Shown: positions 9,681 through 17,481 of the stretch, in pieces
Layout of the letters: the number at the start of each line of letters is the position of its first letter
Numbering within the stretch: position 1 is the first letter of the stretch
NCBI RefSeq assembly: GCF_004137685.1
Contig: NZ_QYBB01000001.1
Coordinates: 1 to 64,000, forward strand
Direction of reading: 5' to 3'
Length of the DNA stretch: 64,000 nt
Origin: Lichenibacterium minor
GTDB taxonomy: Bacteria; Pseudomonadota; Alphaproteobacteria; Rhizobiales; Beijerinckiaceae
Program-made: the position numbers and the translations under genes
The notes under the pieces: generated by a model
Database searches by the model: none
What the model was told of the DNA's origin: nothing
What the model saw: only the letters and a program-made list of their open reading frames with translations

Positions 9681-10463
9681 GTGGCGGATTGGGATCCGGA
9701 CCTCTACACCCGCTTCGAAGACGAGCGCACGCGCCCGGCGGCCGACCTGCTCGGCCGCGTCGCGCTCCGCTCACCCCGCCTCGCCGTCGACCTCGGCTGC
9801 GGCCCGGGCAACTCCACGGAGCTGATCCTCCGCCGCTTCCCGGACGCCGAGGTGGTCGGCCTCGACACCTCGGCGGCGATGCTGGACAGCGCGCGCCGCC
9901 GCCTGCCCGCCCTCCGCTTCGAGGCGGCCGACGCCGCCACCTGGACGCCCCGGCGCCCGCCGGACTTGATCTTCGCCAATGCCGTGCTGCAATGGGTGCC
10001 GGACCACCCGACGCTGCTGCCGAGGCTCTTCGGGCTGCTCGCGCCCGGCGGCGTCCTGGCCGTGCAGATGCCCGACAACCTGGCGGAGCCGTCCCATCGG
10101 CTGATGCGCGAGGTGGCGGCGAGCGGCCCCTGGTCGGCAGCGATCGGCGACCCCGCCGTGGCGGGGCGGGTCGGCCGCATGCTGGACGTGGACGGCTATT
10201 ACGACACGCTGGCGCCGCTGGCCGCCACGGTCGAGGTGTGGCGCACCGCCTACCAGCACCGCATGGACGGGGCGGCCTCCATCGTCGCGTGGCTCAGCGC
10301 CACCGGGCTGAAACCCTTCGTCGACCCGCTGCCGCCCGACCTGAAGGCGGGTTTTCTGAGCGCCTACGAGCGGGCCATCGACGGCGCCTATCCGGCCCGC
10401 GCGGACCGGCGGCGCCTCCTCGCCTTCCCGCGCGTGTTCATGGTGGCGACGAAGCCGGCCTGA
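9681..10463 (+). CDS. tam: Trans-aconitate 2-methyltransferase
   Basis: A 260-residue SAM-dependent methyltransferase that methylates trans-aconitate, a spontaneous isomerisation product and inhibitor of aconitase. The N-terminus DWDPDLYTRFEDERTRPAADLL and the SAM motif VDLGCGPGNSTELIL are characteristic of Tam, and the length matches the E. coli enzyme. Later motifs FANAVLQWVPDH and VQMPDNLAEPSH are also typical. A GTG start at 9681 lies 7 bp after the transglycosylase stop, so the two genes may be co-transcribed. A long hairpin begins at its stop codon. Confidence 0.9.
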   Translation: MADWDPDLYTRFEDERTRPAADLLGRVALRSPRLAVDLGCGPGNSTELILRRFPDAEVVGLDTSAAMLDSARRRLPALRFEAADAATWTPRRPPDLIFANAVLQWVPDHPTLLPRLFGLLAPGGVLAVQMPDNLAEPSHRLMREVAASGPWSAAIGDPAVAGRVGRMLDVDGYYDTLAPLAATVEVWRTAYQHRMDGAASIVAWLSATGLKPFVDPLPPDLKAGFLSAYERAIDGAYPARADRRRLLAFPRVFMVATKPA

Positions 10464-10499
10464 GCAGACGTTCGTGGGTCGACCCCCGAATGTCTGCTC
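10462..10499. repeat. Near-perfect 38-bp inverted repeat, part of a dispersed intergenic element
   Basis: GAGCAGAC at 10462-10469 pairs with GTCTGCTC at 10492-10499. Inside this are TTCG/CGAA and the palindrome GGGTCGACCC. It starts inside the tam stop codon and could terminate transcription, but no T-run follows. A related sequence occurs at 43289-43350: both places share TTCGTGGGTCGAC and then, 42-50 bp on, AGGATGGCAGGG (here 10513-10524). This suggests a REP-like dispersed element rather than a simple terminator. Confidence 0.6.
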
Positions 10500-10631
10500 C
10501 CCGTCGCAGGGAAGGATGGCAGGGCCGCAACCGGCCGTCGCGCCCGGCGGCGGCGCCCGCGACGACGCGGCGGCGAACCGGATGGCGCCGGCAGGGGTTT
10601 TGCGGAGCGAACCCGCCGGAGCCCCGCCCCC

Positions 10632-12149
10632 ATGGCCGATCAGCAGCCCAAACCCGACCTCCTCGCCGGCGTCGCCCTCGACGCCATCCCGGCCTCCGGC
10701 CTGCTCGCCGGGACGATCGGGACGCGCGACGCCGTGCTGGTGCGCGACGGCGACGCGATCCGCGCCGTCGGCGCCAAATGCACCCATCTCGGGGCGCCGC
10801 TGGCCCAGGGGATGCTCGTCGGCGGCGAATTGCGCTGCCCCTGGCACCACGCCTGCTTCGACGTGGCGTCCGGCCGCGCCGCCAAGGCGCCCGCCTTCGA
10901 TCCCCTGCCGGTCTGGCCGGTGGCGGTGGAGGATGGCCGCGCCCGCGTCACCCAGGCCGAGCCCGTCGCCCCGCCCCGCGCCGCCATCGTCCTGGCCGAA
11001 GGGCCCTTCGTGATCGTCGGCGGGGGCGCCGCCGGCTTCGCCGCCGCCGTGGCGCTGAAGGAGGGCGCGCCGCGCGCCCGGGTGACCGTGGTGTCGGACG
11101 ACGACCACGCACCTTACGATCGCACGATCCTCACCAAGGACTACCTCGACGGCAAGTTCGGGGACGACCGCCTGCCCATCGCGCAGACGGACCTCGCGGG
11201 GCTCGGCGTCGAGCTCCGGCTGTCGACGGCCGTGGCGCGCGTCGACCGCGCCCGCCGCGAGGTCGTCCTCGCGGACGGCGAAGCCCTGCCCTACGCCAAG
11301 CTGCTGCTGGCGACCGGCGCCGAGCCGATCCGCCCCGACCTGCCGGGGGCGGACGGCGACCATGTCCGCGTGCTGCGCAGCCTCGCCGACTGCCGCGCCG
11401 TGCTGGCGCGCATCGGCACCGCGAAGGAGATCGTCGTGCTCGGGGCGAGCTTCATCGGCCTCGAAGCCGCCGCCTCGCTGCGGAGCCGCGGCCTCTCGGT
11501 CACGGTGGTGTCGCCCGAGGAGGCGCCGACCGCCGCGGTGTTCGGCCAGGCGGCGTCGGACGCGATCATGGCGGTGCATCGGGCCAAGGGGGTCGCGTTC
11601 AGGCTCGGCCGCGAGGTCCAGGCCATCGGGGCGGGCGACGTGACGCTCGACGACGGCGAGCGGCTCCCCGCCGACCTGGTGGTGCTCGGCACCGGCGTGT
11701 TCCCCCGGACCGCGCTCGCCGAGGCGGCGGGATTGGCGGTGGACGACGGGGTCGTGGTCGACGCCCACCTCAGGACCTCGGATCCGGACGTCTTTGCGGC
11801 CGGCGACATCGCGCGCTGGCCCGACCCGCACACGGGTCGCGACATCCGCGTCGAGCATTGGGTGGTGGCGCAGCGCCAGGGCCAGGCGGCGGCGGCCGCC
11901 ATGCTGGGCCGGCCGGAGGCCTTCGCGGCGGTGCCGTTCTTCTGGTCGAAGCACTTCGACCTGTCGCTGCGCTACATCGGCCACGCCGGGCGGGACGCCG
12001 AGGTCGCGGTGGACGGCTCGCCGGCGGACCGCGACGCTACAATCGCCTTTTCGCGGGGCGGACGCGTTGAAGCGGTGGCCACGATGGGGCGCGACGTGGA
12101 GTCGCTGGAGCGGGAAGCCGCCATGGAGCGCGCCGTCGCGGCGCGGTGA
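10632..12149 (+). CDS. Rieske-domain FAD/NAD(P)H oxidoreductase (AIFL-type ferredoxin reductase)
   Basis: A 505-residue fusion. Residues 10-105 form a Rieske [2Fe-2S] domain with ligands C50, H52, C69 and H72 (CTHLG...CPWHHACF). Residues 120-430 form a pyridine-nucleotide-disulfide reductase fold with FAD motif VIVGGGAAGFAAAVAL, NAD(P) motif IVVLGASFIGLEAAASL and the FAD-contacting FAAGDIARWPD. A small C-terminal reductase domain follows. The order matches the AIFL (apoptosis-inducing-factor-like) Rieske reductases known from bacteria and eukaryotes. It probably passes electrons from NAD(P)H to an oxygenase or cytochrome, but no partner gene is adjacent. Confidence 0.88.
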   Translation: MADQQPKPDLLAGVALDAIPASGLLAGTIGTRDAVLVRDGDAIRAVGAKCTHLGAPLAQGMLVGGELRCPWHHACFDVASGRAAKAPAFDPLPVWPVAVEDGRARVTQAEPVAPPRAAIVLAEGPFVIVGGGAAGFAAAVALKEGAPRARVTVVSDDDHAPYDRTILTKDYLDGKFGDDRLPIAQTDLAGLGVELRLSTAVARVDRARREVVLADGEALPYAKLLLATGAEPIRPDLPGADGDHVRVLRSLADCRAVLARIGTAKEIVVLGASFIGLEAAASLRSRGLSVTVVSPEEAPTAAVFGQAASDAIMAVHRAKGVAFRLGREVQAIGAGDVTLDDGERLPADLVVLGTGVFPRTALAEAAGLAVDDGVVVDAHLRTSDPDVFAAGDIARWPDPHTGRDIRVEHWVVAQRQGQAAAAAMLGRPEAFAAVPFFWSKHFDLSLRYIGHAGRDAEVAVDGSPADRDATIAFSRGGRVEAVATMGRDVESLEREAAMERAVAAR

Positions 12150-12151
12150 GC

Positions 12152-12172
12152 GGGCGGCGACGGCCGCCGCCC
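12152..12172. terminator. Hairpin between convergent genes
   Basis: GGGCGGCG at 12152-12159 pairs with CGCCGCCC at 12165-12172 across a 5-base loop. It lies between the convergent Rieske reductase gene and the small minus-strand gene and could act in both directions. There is no T-run, so intrinsic termination is uncertain. Confidence 0.35.
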
Positions 12173-12178
12173 GTCCCG

Positions 12179-12424
12179 TCAGCGCGGCGGCATCATGCCC
12201 TTGCCGCCCGGAGGCTTCGGCGGCCAGGAGCCCTGGGGCCGGTCGAGGCTCTGCTCGTGGCCGATCGCGCGTTCCACCACGTCGATGAACTGTTGCAGGT
12301 TCATGAAGTCGCCGGCGGCATCGCCCGACGTGTGGGGGTCGGCCACCAGCGTGGTCACGAGGTTGCGGCGGTCCTCGACGAGGAAATCGCGGAGCGCTCG
12401 CAGGCTGTCGATGTGTTCTTTCAC
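12179..12424 (-). CDS. Small conserved-looking hypothetical protein
   Basis: An 81-residue protein with a helical core (VKEHIDSLRALRDFLVED, then DFMNLQQFIDVVERAIGHE) and a Pro/Gly/Lys tail ending PGGKGMMPPR. It has no membrane segment or cysteine. I chose the GTG at 12424 because upstream residues in the open frame are Arg/Pro-rich and look non-coding; no strong ribosome-binding site is visible. I do not recognise the family. It is convergent with the Rieske reductase gene. Confidence 0.5.
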   Translation of the reverse strand: MKEHIDSLRALRDFLVEDRRNLVTTLVADPHTSGDAAGDFMNLQQFIDVVERAIGHEQSLDRPQGSWPPKPPGGKGMMPPR

Positions 12425-12690
12425 GGGACATCTCGGGAGGAAGGGCGCCGCCGGACGGCCGCGTTCCGCCGTCCGCATAGCCGAAACGGCGCTTCCGGGC
12501 CACCGCGGGGGCGCGACGGCGGCCGGGGTGGGTGCAATTCAACGCCGGTTCACCATCTGGGGTGAGAGTGAGGGCTTGCCCATTTGTAATGCCGCCGCGC
12601 TTGCCCCCCGGGCGGCGCGACGGTAGCCGATGGGGCCCATCCCCGCGCGGCGCGGTCCAAGCCCGCGCGGCGCAGCCCAGGACAGGCGGC

Positions 12691-14850
12691 TTGAACGCAC
12701 CGATCTCCGATCTCGAAGCCATCCCCATGTACAATGGGGGCTTCATGGCGGTGGCGCAGCTCGCCAGCCACCACGGCGTGCTGGCCTCCGCGGCCCAGCT
12801 CAGCCACGATTCCGGGCTCGGCGACGCCCCGCCCACGGCCGAGGACCTCGCCCGCTCCGCCATCCGGGTCGGGCTGAAGGCCCGCGTGGTGCGCGACCCC
12901 GACGTCAAGCGGATGAAGACCATCCCGGTGCCCGCCATCGTCAAGGTGAAGGACGGCACCTGGGCGGTGTTCGGCGTTGAAACCGAGCCGGGGCTGCACC
13001 GCGTCATCGACCCGCTGACGCGCCGCCAGGTCCAGCTCTCGATCCCCGAGGTGCTGGAGCGGCTCGACCGCGAGGTGATCCTCGTCGGCAAGAGCGCCGG
13101 CCTCGCCGCCGAACAGCTGAAGTTCGGCCTCGGCTGGTTCGTGCCGGCCATCAGGCGCTACCACAAGCCGCTGGTGCACGTCCTCGTCACGTCCTTCTTC
13201 ATCAACCTGCTGGCCCTCGCGACCCCGCTGGTGTTCCAGCTCGTCGTCGACAAGGTGCTGGTGTCGAAGAGCTATTCGACGCTGGTGGTGGTCATCTCCG
13301 CCATGGTGCTGATTTCCATCTTTTCCGGCATCCTGAAGTACCTGCGCGCCTATGTGCTGAACCACACGTCGAACCGCATCGACGTCGAGCTCGGCGCCAA
13401 GCTGTATGCCCACCTGATCCGCCTGCCGATCTCCTACTTCGAGCGCCGCCCCGCCGGCATCATCGTGACCCGCGCCCGCGAGATCGAGACGGTGCGGCGC
13501 TTCATGACGGACCAGAGCCTCACGTCGGTCGTCGACCTGCTGTTCCTGTTCATCTACCTCGGCGTGCTGATGCTCTACTCGCCGGCCCTGACGCTGGTGA
13601 TCCTGCTGCTGATCCCGGTCTATTTCGGCATCAGCCTGCTGGTGAAGCCGACCTACCGCAGGCGGCTGAAGGACAAGTTCCGCCGCTGGTCCAAGGCGCA
13701 GCAGCTCCTCGTCGAGACGATCGTCGGCGTGCAGACCATCAAGGCCTCGGCGGTCGAGCCCATCTTCCAGAAGATGTGGGAGGAGCGGCTGTCGGCCTAC
13801 GTCAAGGCGGGCTTCGCCTCGACCATGCTGGGCACCATCACCCAGACCAGCATCTCCTTCGTCACCAACCTGCAGACGGCGCTGATCCTGTTCTTCGGCA
13901 CGCAGCTCGTCATCTCGGGCTCCATGACGGTGGGCGGCCTCATCGCCTTCTCGATGATCGGGCAGCGCGTCACGCAGCCGATCCTGCGCTCGGCGCAGCT
14001 GTACCAGGGCTTCCAGGAGGTGCAGGTGTCGCTCGAGCACCTGGCCGACATCCTCGACGCGCCGGTGGAGCAGCAGCCCGCGGCGCTGCAGGCATTGCCC
14101 GCGCCGAAGGGCGCCATCGAACTGCGCGACGTGTCGTTCCGCTATCGCCCCGAGCTGCCCGAAGCGCTGCGCAAGGTCAGCCTCGCGATCCGGCCGGGCG
14201 AGGTGATCGGCATCGTCGGCCCGTCGGGCTCCGGCAAGTCGACCCTGACCAAGCTCGTGCAGCGGTTCCACGCGCCGTCGAGCGGCGACATCCTGGTCGA
14301 CGGCATCGACATCGCCCAGGTGGACCCGACCTGGCTGCGGCGGCAGCTCGGCGTCGTGCTGCAGGAGAACTTCCTGTTCAACCAGACCGTCCACGAGAAC
14401 ATCGCGCTCGCCAATCCGGCGCTGTCGCGCGCCGGGGTGGTGCGGGTGGCCAAGCTCGCCGGCGCCGACGAGTTCATCGCCAAACTGCCGCAGGGCTACG
14501 ACACGGTGATCGAGGAGCGGGGCGCCAACCTGTCGGGCGGCCAGCGCCAGCGCATCGCCATCGCGCGGGCGCTCGCCACCGATCCGCGGATCCTGATCCT
14601 CGACGAGGCCACCAGCGCGCTCGACTACGAGAGCGAGCGCATCATCCGCCACAACATGGACCATATCGCGCGGGGGCGCACCGTGATCATCATCGCCCAC
14701 CGCCTCGCCGCCGTGCGCCACTGCGACCGCATCGTCGGCATGACCAAGGGCGAGATCATCGAGATCGGCACCCACGACGACCTGATCGGCCGCCGCGACG
14801 GCCTCTACGCGCGGCTGTGGTCCCTCCAGACCGATCAGGTGAGCGCATGA
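12691..14850 (+). CDS. Type I secretion ABC exporter, HlyB-like, with degenerate C39-like domain
   Basis: Inner-membrane peptide/protein exporter of 719 residues. The N-terminus (YNGGFMAVAQLASHHGV ... VPAIVKVKDGTWAVFGV) aligns by eye with the C39-like domain of HlyB and lacks the catalytic Cys of true C39 peptidases, so it should bind rather than cleave its substrate. A six-helix transmembrane domain covers roughly residues 150-450. The ATPase has Walker A GPSGSGKST (about 510), signature LSGGQRQR (about 613), Walker B ILILDEATSALD and H-loop IIAHRL. The TTG at 12691 has AGGACAGG upstream; ATG at 12727 is the alternative. Its stop overlaps the hlyD-like start. Confidence 0.9.
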   Translation: MNAPISDLEAIPMYNGGFMAVAQLASHHGVLASAAQLSHDSGLGDAPPTAEDLARSAIRVGLKARVVRDPDVKRMKTIPVPAIVKVKDGTWAVFGVETEPGLHRVIDPLTRRQVQLSIPEVLERLDREVILVGKSAGLAAEQLKFGLGWFVPAIRRYHKPLVHVLVTSFFINLLALATPLVFQLVVDKVLVSKSYSTLVVVISAMVLISIFSGILKYLRAYVLNHTSNRIDVELGAKLYAHLIRLPISYFERRPAGIIVTRAREIETVRRFMTDQSLTSVVDLLFLFIYLGVLMLYSPALTLVILLLIPVYFGISLLVKPTYRRRLKDKFRRWSKAQQLLVETIVGVQTIKASAVEPIFQKMWEERLSAYVKAGFASTMLGTITQTSISFVTNLQTALILFFGTQLVISGSMTVGGLIAFSMIGQRVTQPILRSAQLYQGFQEVQVSLEHLADILDAPVEQQPAALQALPAPKGAIELRDVSFRYRPELPEALRKVSLAIRPGEVIGIVGPSGSGKSTLTKLVQRFHAPSSGDILVDGIDIAQVDPTWLRRQLGVVLQENFLFNQTVHENIALANPALSRAGVVRVAKLAGADEFIAKLPQGYDTVIEERGANLSGGQRQRIAIARALATDPRILILDEATSALDYESERIIRHNMDHIARGRTVIIIAHRLAAVRHCDRIVGMTKGEIIEIGTHDDLIGRRDGLYARLWSLQTDQVSA

Positions 14851-16706
14851 CCACGATGCGCCGCGGATCCATCGCGGGGGCGGACGCGCTCGACGCCGCT
14901 CCCGGAAACGTGCAGCCCGGCCCCCCGGCGGAGGGCGCCGCCGCGGTTCTCGCCGATCCCGCTGCTCCGGCTCCCGGGCGCCGACGCCGCGGCGTCCCGG
15001 CGGAACAGAATGGGGCCGCGCTGACCGCGACCGCCGGGGAAACGCCGAGCCGCCGCCTCCAGGCGGCCCGCGCGGTCGCGGCGGTCCCGGCCCCCGCCCG
15101 CTCCGACGGGCCGCAGCGCGACACCGTGGCGCCCGGCCGCCGGCTGCAGGGCGCCGGGGGCGCGCAGACGCCGCGTCCCGCCGGCCCGGGGCGCGACGTG
15201 ACGGTGGCGGGCGCCGGCCAGCCCGCCCGCAGGAAGCACGCCGGGCGCCCGGTGATCGACCTCGACGAGCTGTGGGCCCCCGTCAAGCCCGACCGCGCCG
15301 CCGTCGACCGCGAGTTCCTGCCCGGGGCGCTGGAGATCCTGGAAGCGCCGGCGTCGCCGATCCGCGTGTGGCTCATCTATGCGCTGTGCGGGCTGGTCAC
15401 GGCGGCGCTGGCGTGGTCCTGGTTCGGCCATCTCGACGTTTATGCCGACGCGACCGGCAAGGTGCAGGCGTCGGGCCGCACCAAGGTGGTGCAGCCGGTC
15501 GAATCCGGCAGGGTCGAGGAGATCCAGGCCACCGACGGGGACCACGTGAAGGCGGGTGCCGTGCTGGTGCGGCTCGACCCGACGTCGGCCATCGCCGACC
15601 GCAACGTCACGCGGGACCAGCTGTGGAACGCCCGCGGCGAGGTCATCCGCCACCAGGCGGAGATCGGAGCCCTCGCCTCCGAGAAGGTGAACACCGCCCC
15701 GAAGGTCGAATGGCCGTCCGATCTGCCCGGCTACGTCACGGCGCGCGAAACGCAGGCCCTGACGGGCGAGCTGTCGAGCATCGCCGCCACCTTGGCGAGC
15801 CTGCAGGCCGAGCGGGTCGCCACCGTGGCCGACCGCGACAAGTACCAGGCCAACATCGAGCCGCAGAAGAAGGTGATCGCCCTCGTCACCGAGCACCTCG
15901 GCATGGGCAACCAGCTGTACAAGGACGGTTACAACAGCCGGCTCACGGTGATCACCGAGGAACAGCAGCTGCAGACGGCGCAGCTCCAGCTCGTCAACCT
16001 GCAGGGCAGCCTGGCCCAGGCCGAAGCCGCCATCCCGGTCATCGACGCCAAGATCCTGTCGACGCGTCAAACCTTCGTGACGACGAACACGACCGCGCTG
16101 GTCCAGTCCCAGCAGCAGGTCGACAAGCTCCGCCAGGACCTCGCCAAGGCCGACGAGAAGGTGGACCACATGACCCTCACGTCTCCGATCGACGGCACCG
16201 TGCAGGCCACCGCGGTGACCACGGTGGGCCAGGTCGTCACCACGGGCCAGCAGCTCATGCAGGTCGTGCCGGAAGGCACGCCGCTGGAGGTCGACGCCTA
16301 TATCCTCAACTCGGACGCGGGCTTCGTCCGTGTGGGCCAGGATGCGACCATCAAGGTCGACACGTTCCCCTACACGCGCTACGGCACCATCTCGGGCAAG
16401 GTGACCAAGGTGGCGGCCGACGCGCTGCCGGGCAAGCAGGCGCAGCAGCAGCAGGGCAACGGTTCGACGCCGCCCAGCGCCGATGGGTCCATGTCGGTGA
16501 CGAGCGCGGCGCAGCAGGTGACGGACCTCGTCTTCCCCGTGACGGTGGTGCCGGACCAGCCCGGCCTCATGGTGGACGGCCGCTTGAGGAAACTCACCTC
16601 CGGAATGACCGTCACGGTTGAAATTCGCACCGAAAGCCGGCGCGCGATCGACTACATCTTGTCGCCTCTGCATTCGCTCTTCGAACAATCGGCGCAGGAA
16701 CGATGA
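14847..16706 (+). CDS. HlyD-family periplasmic adaptor with long disordered N-terminus
   Basis: Membrane fusion protein of a type I secretion system, 619 residues. After an unusual leading stretch of about 165 residues rich in Ala, Pro, Gly and Arg, one transmembrane helix (WLIYALCGLVTAALAWSWF, about 173-192) is followed by the lipoyl half-motifs (SGRTKVVQPVESGRVEEI ... DGDHVKAGAVLVRLDPT), a coiled-coil hairpin (about 250-440) and a beta-barrel region (SPIDGTVQATAVTTVGQVV, YTRYGTISGKV). Canonical HlyD proteins are nearer 430-480 residues, the excess being the cytoplasmic N-terminus. It overlaps the exporter gene by ATGA, so the two are coupled. A TolC-like outer-membrane partner is not in the window. 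Confidence 0.9.
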   Translation: MTTMRRGSIAGADALDAAPGNVQPGPPAEGAAAVLADPAAPAPGRRRRGVPAEQNGAALTATAGETPSRRLQAARAVAAVPAPARSDGPQRDTVAPGRRLQGAGGAQTPRPAGPGRDVTVAGAGQPARRKHAGRPVIDLDELWAPVKPDRAAVDREFLPGALEILEAPASPIRVWLIYALCGLVTAALAWSWFGHLDVYADATGKVQASGRTKVVQPVESGRVEEIQATDGDHVKAGAVLVRLDPTSAIADRNVTRDQLWNARGEVIRHQAEIGALASEKVNTAPKVEWPSDLPGYVTARETQALTGELSSIAATLASLQAERVATVADRDKYQANIEPQKKVIALVTEHLGMGNQLYKDGYNSRLTVITEEQQLQTAQLQLVNLQGSLAQAEAAIPVIDAKILSTRQTFVTTNTTALVQSQQQVDKLRQDLAKADEKVDHMTLTSPIDGTVQATAVTTVGQVVTTGQQLMQVVPEGTPLEVDAYILNSDAGFVRVGQDATIKVDTFPYTRYGTISGKVTKVAADALPGKQAQQQQGNGSTPPSADGSMSVTSAAQQVTDLVFPVTVVPDQPGLMVDGRLRKLTSGMTVTVEIRTESRRAIDYILSPLHSLFEQSAQER

Positions 16707-16717
16707 CGGGATCGTCG

Positions 16718-16739
16718 CGTTGTCAGGATTGAGACAACG
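16718..16739. other. Stem-loop just after the HlyD gene
   Basis: CGTTGTC at 16718-16724 pairs with GACAACG at 16733-16739 around an 8-base loop, 12 bp past the HlyD stop. No T-run follows. It could weaken read-through into, or stabilise mRNA ends before, the Gly/Tyr repeat gene 190 bp downstream. Confidence 0.4.
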
Positions 16740-16810
16740 ATCGGTCTGGGTCGCGCGAGCAACACGTCCACACTTCCGTAAGGCTGTCCGACGCAAGCTG
16801 GAGCGTGGCC

Positions 16811-16840
16811 TTGTCCGTGGGGCAGGTTTCGACGTAGATG
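16811..16840 (+). promoter_or_regulatory. Possible promoter of the Gly/Tyr repeat gene
   Basis: TTGTCC at 16811-16816 and TAGATG at 16835-16840 are separated by 18 bp, about 90 bp upstream of the repeat-protein start and inside the 224-bp gap after the HlyD gene. The match to a housekeeping promoter is partial. It would explain why this gene is set apart from the exporter genes. Confidence 0.28.
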
Positions 16841-16930
16841 ACACGCTGAGGACGCGATCCGTCGGCGATGCCAGGTGGGTGTGGTTCGATCCCTCTGCTT
16901 CGCGGCGGGAAGAGATGATGGGAGCTCAGG

Positions 16931-17401
16931 ATGGCTGGATATTACGGCTACAGCAGCTACGGCTACAGCAGCTATGGCTATAGCTCGTACGGCTACAGCA
17001 GCTACGGTTACGGCTCGTATGGGTACAGCTCGTACGGCTACGGCAGCTACGGCTTCGCCTACGGCGGATACTACGGCTACGGCGGATACTACGGCTACGG
17101 TGGCTATTATGGCTACGGCGGCTACTACGGTTACGGTGGCTACAGCTACGGCGGCTACTACGGCTACGGCGGTTACAGCTACGGTGGCTACTACGGCTAC
17201 GGTGGTTACAGCTACGGTGGTTACTACGGCTACGGCGGCTACAGCTACGGTGGCTACTATGGCTACGGTGGCTACTACGGCGGCGGGTACGCCGGTTACT
17301 ACGGTGGCGGGTACGCTGGCTACTACGGTGGCGGGTACGCCGGCTACTACGGCTCTTCCTACGGCGGCGGATACTATTCGGCCTACAGCGCCGCCGCGTA
17401 A
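16931..17401 (+). CDS. Gly/Tyr-rich tandem-repeat protein, candidate secreted substrate
   Basis: A 156-residue protein with about 64 Tyr and 61 Gly, the rest almost all Ser and Ala, and no charged residue. It has four blocks: GYSSY/GYGSY pentapeptides (residues 6-40), GYGGYY hexapeptides (about 49-66), an 11-residue unit GYGGYSYGGYY (about 67-110) and an 8-residue unit GGGYAGYY (about 117-140), then a tail ending YSAYSAAA. It has no signal peptide and no Asp-containing RTX repeats. A GGAG ribosome site precedes the ATG. Repeat copies differ at silent positions (GGC/GGT, TAC/TAT), which argues for a selected protein. It follows the type I secretion genes and ends in a strong terminator. I do not recognise a named family; export by the adjacent system is inference. 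Confidence 0.85.
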   Translation: MAGYYGYSSYGYSSYGYSSYGYSSYGYGSYGYSSYGYGSYGFAYGGYYGYGGYYGYGGYYGYGGYYGYGGYSYGGYYGYGGYSYGGYYGYGGYSYGGYYGYGGYSYGGYYGYGGYYGGGYAGYYGGGYAGYYGGGYAGYYGSSYGGGYYSAYSAAA

Positions 17402-17433
17402 AGCGCTTCGCTGCTTCGACGAGCTACATCGGG

Positions 17434-17463
17434 GGGCGCCGGCTTTCGAGCCGGCGCCCTTTT
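17434..17463 (+). terminator. Rho-independent terminator
   Basis: A perfect 11-bp stem, GGGCGCCGGCT at 17434-17444 and AGCCGGCGCCC at 17449-17459, with a TTCG tetraloop, followed by TTTT at 17460-17463. It ends the Gly/Tyr repeat gene 33 bp after its stop and separates it from the convergent metA gene. Confidence 0.93.
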
Positions 17464-17481
17464 CGTTGGGCCAGCCGGCGT

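Noticed and set aside
16931..17401. The Gly/Tyr protein as an RTX toxin
   Set aside because: It has no Asp residues and so cannot form calcium-binding GGxGxD nonapeptides.
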